Source: CAVOJV01 sp963696325
GTDB taxonomy: Bacteria; Pseudomonadota; Gammaproteobacteria; Competibacterales; Competibacteraceae
Length of the DNA stretch: 61,647 nt
Assembly (NCBI GenBank): GCA_963696325.1
Contig: CAVOJV010000029.1
Span: forward strand, 1-61,647
Reading direction: 5' to 3'
The position numbers were made by a program, and so were the translations under genes. Below are positions 61,216-61,647 of the stretch, piece by piece. The notes below the pieces were generated by a model. The model saw only the letters and a program-made list of their open reading frames with translations, was not told the origin of the DNA and searched no databases. Position 1 is the stretch's first letter. The number at the start of each line of letters is the position of its first letter.

Positions 61216-61647
61216 ATGGCCAACTCAATGCCTGAAAATCGGGAACTTGCTCCCACTGCTTCTGACTACGAACGGGATTTCCATGCATGGGCCATGAAAA
61301 ATGCTGCCCTGCTGCGGCAGCGGCGATTGGCGGAAATCGATGTAGACAATATCGCCGAGGAACTGGAGAGCATGGGCAGAAGCGAAAGGCGGGAGCTGGT
61401 CAACCGACTGGCGGTATTGCTCACGCATCTGCTGAAATGGCGTTATCAACCGAACCGGCGAGGCAATAGCTGGCGCTACACCATTAGGGGGCAACGGCGG
61501 GCTGTCTTCAAGAGTTTACGGGATAACCCCAGCCTGCGGCCACAACTAACTGAGTATCTCAGTGAAGCGTATGGGGACGCCTTGCTGAAGGCAATCAGAC
61601 AAACAGGTCTGGATGAAGGCGCTTTTTCGGCAAGCTGCCCTTTCACT
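61216..61647 (+). CDS. DUF29 family protein, cut by window end
   Basis: At least 144 residues: DYERDFHAWAMKNAALLRQR, IDVDNIAEELESMGRSERRE, LVNRLAVLLTHLLKWRYQPN, then LTEYLSEAYGDALLKAIRQT, the DUF29 pattern. Function unknown; DUF29 genes are common in cyanobacteria and some gammaproteobacteria and are often multi-copy. The reading frame runs off the window just before the expected end. Confidence 0.88.
   Translation, partial: MANSMPENRELAPTASDYERDFHAWAMKNAALLRQRRLAEIDVDNIAEELESMGRSERRELVNRLAVLLTHLLKWRYQPNRRGNSWRYTIRGQRRAVFKSLRDNPSLRPQLTEYLSEAYGDALLKAIRQTGLDEGAFSASCPFT

Noticed and set aside
1..61647. CRISPR arrays, rRNA and tRNA genes
   Set aside because: No regularly spaced direct repeats and no tRNA or rRNA signatures were seen; the palindromes at 34-42 kb are irregularly spaced.

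Overview
The window is GC-rich gammaproteobacterial chromosome. The housekeeping synteny (rph|yicC-gmk-rpoZ-spoT-ridA, rdgB-hemW), the DUF2333, DUF2970 and GlsB-type proteins, an Rrf2-regulated suf operon and a cobalt-ECF/cobalamin operon under a B12 riboswitch fit an environmental or wastewater lineage. Competibacteraceae is my best guess, by feel only and not proven by the sequence. No rRNA, tRNA or CRISPR array was seen.

Layout. (1) 1-10.2 kb is an accessory island. It holds a rho-antiterminator fragment, a broken family-2 glycosyltransferase, and two copies of a TIR-NTPase-TPR locus. Copy A (1690-4636) is full length but shattered by frameshifts. Copy B (5699-10211) has lost its P-loop region and carries instead an AT-richer two-gene cassette: a TIR protein with one membrane span (5699-6826), translationally coupled to a secreted PstS-like/OmpA-like protein (6823-8100). 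A DUF433/DUF5615 toxin-antitoxin pair lies between the copies. (2) 10.3-24.0 kb is intact core: rph-rdgB-hemW-CPXCG-rof on the minus strand, yicC-gmk-rpoZ-spoT-ridA on plus, cbiMNQO-cobU-cobT on minus behind the riboswitch, and divergent cbiX. (3) 24.1-40.4 kb is a second, heavily decayed accessory island. It contains toxin-antitoxin debris, a degenerate ISKra4-like element with 23-bp inverted ends, a reverse-transcriptase C-terminal stump, and four large NTPase sensors ending in formylglycine-generating-enzyme (FGE) domains. Each sensor is paired with an effector: EAD-CHAT protease, PNP-EAD nucleosidase, TIR-EAD NADase-like, and an unrecognised family. (4) 41.2-61.6 kb is intact core: glsB-like, Nudix, patatin, GH1, prfC, DUF2970, DUF457-type membrane hydrolase, DUF2333, valS, a PatZ-like acetyltransferase, sufR-sufBCDSU-sufT, and the start of a DUF29 gene.

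How they work together. The second island looks like a set of effector plus STAND/NACHT switch plus FGE sensor conflict systems, held together by effector-associated adaptor domains (EADs) that recur in partner proteins. The same EAD type is visible in the PNP effector, the TIR effector and one STAND sensor. The FGE C-termini look like diversity-generating-retroelement variable regions, and the RT stump lies next to one of them. In the first island the TIR-membrane/PBP-OmpA pair looks like an envelope-sensing TIR system that replaced the middle of an older TIR-NTPase-TPR gene.

Frameshifts are confined to the two islands. About 34 kb of core sequence carries none, so they look mainly like real decay or repeat-associated assembly trouble rather than uniform sequencing error. 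Small palindromes of the aaatccccc...aaggggg type are scattered through the second island. One pair sits inside an FGE coding region, and a related one sits between sufB and sufC.
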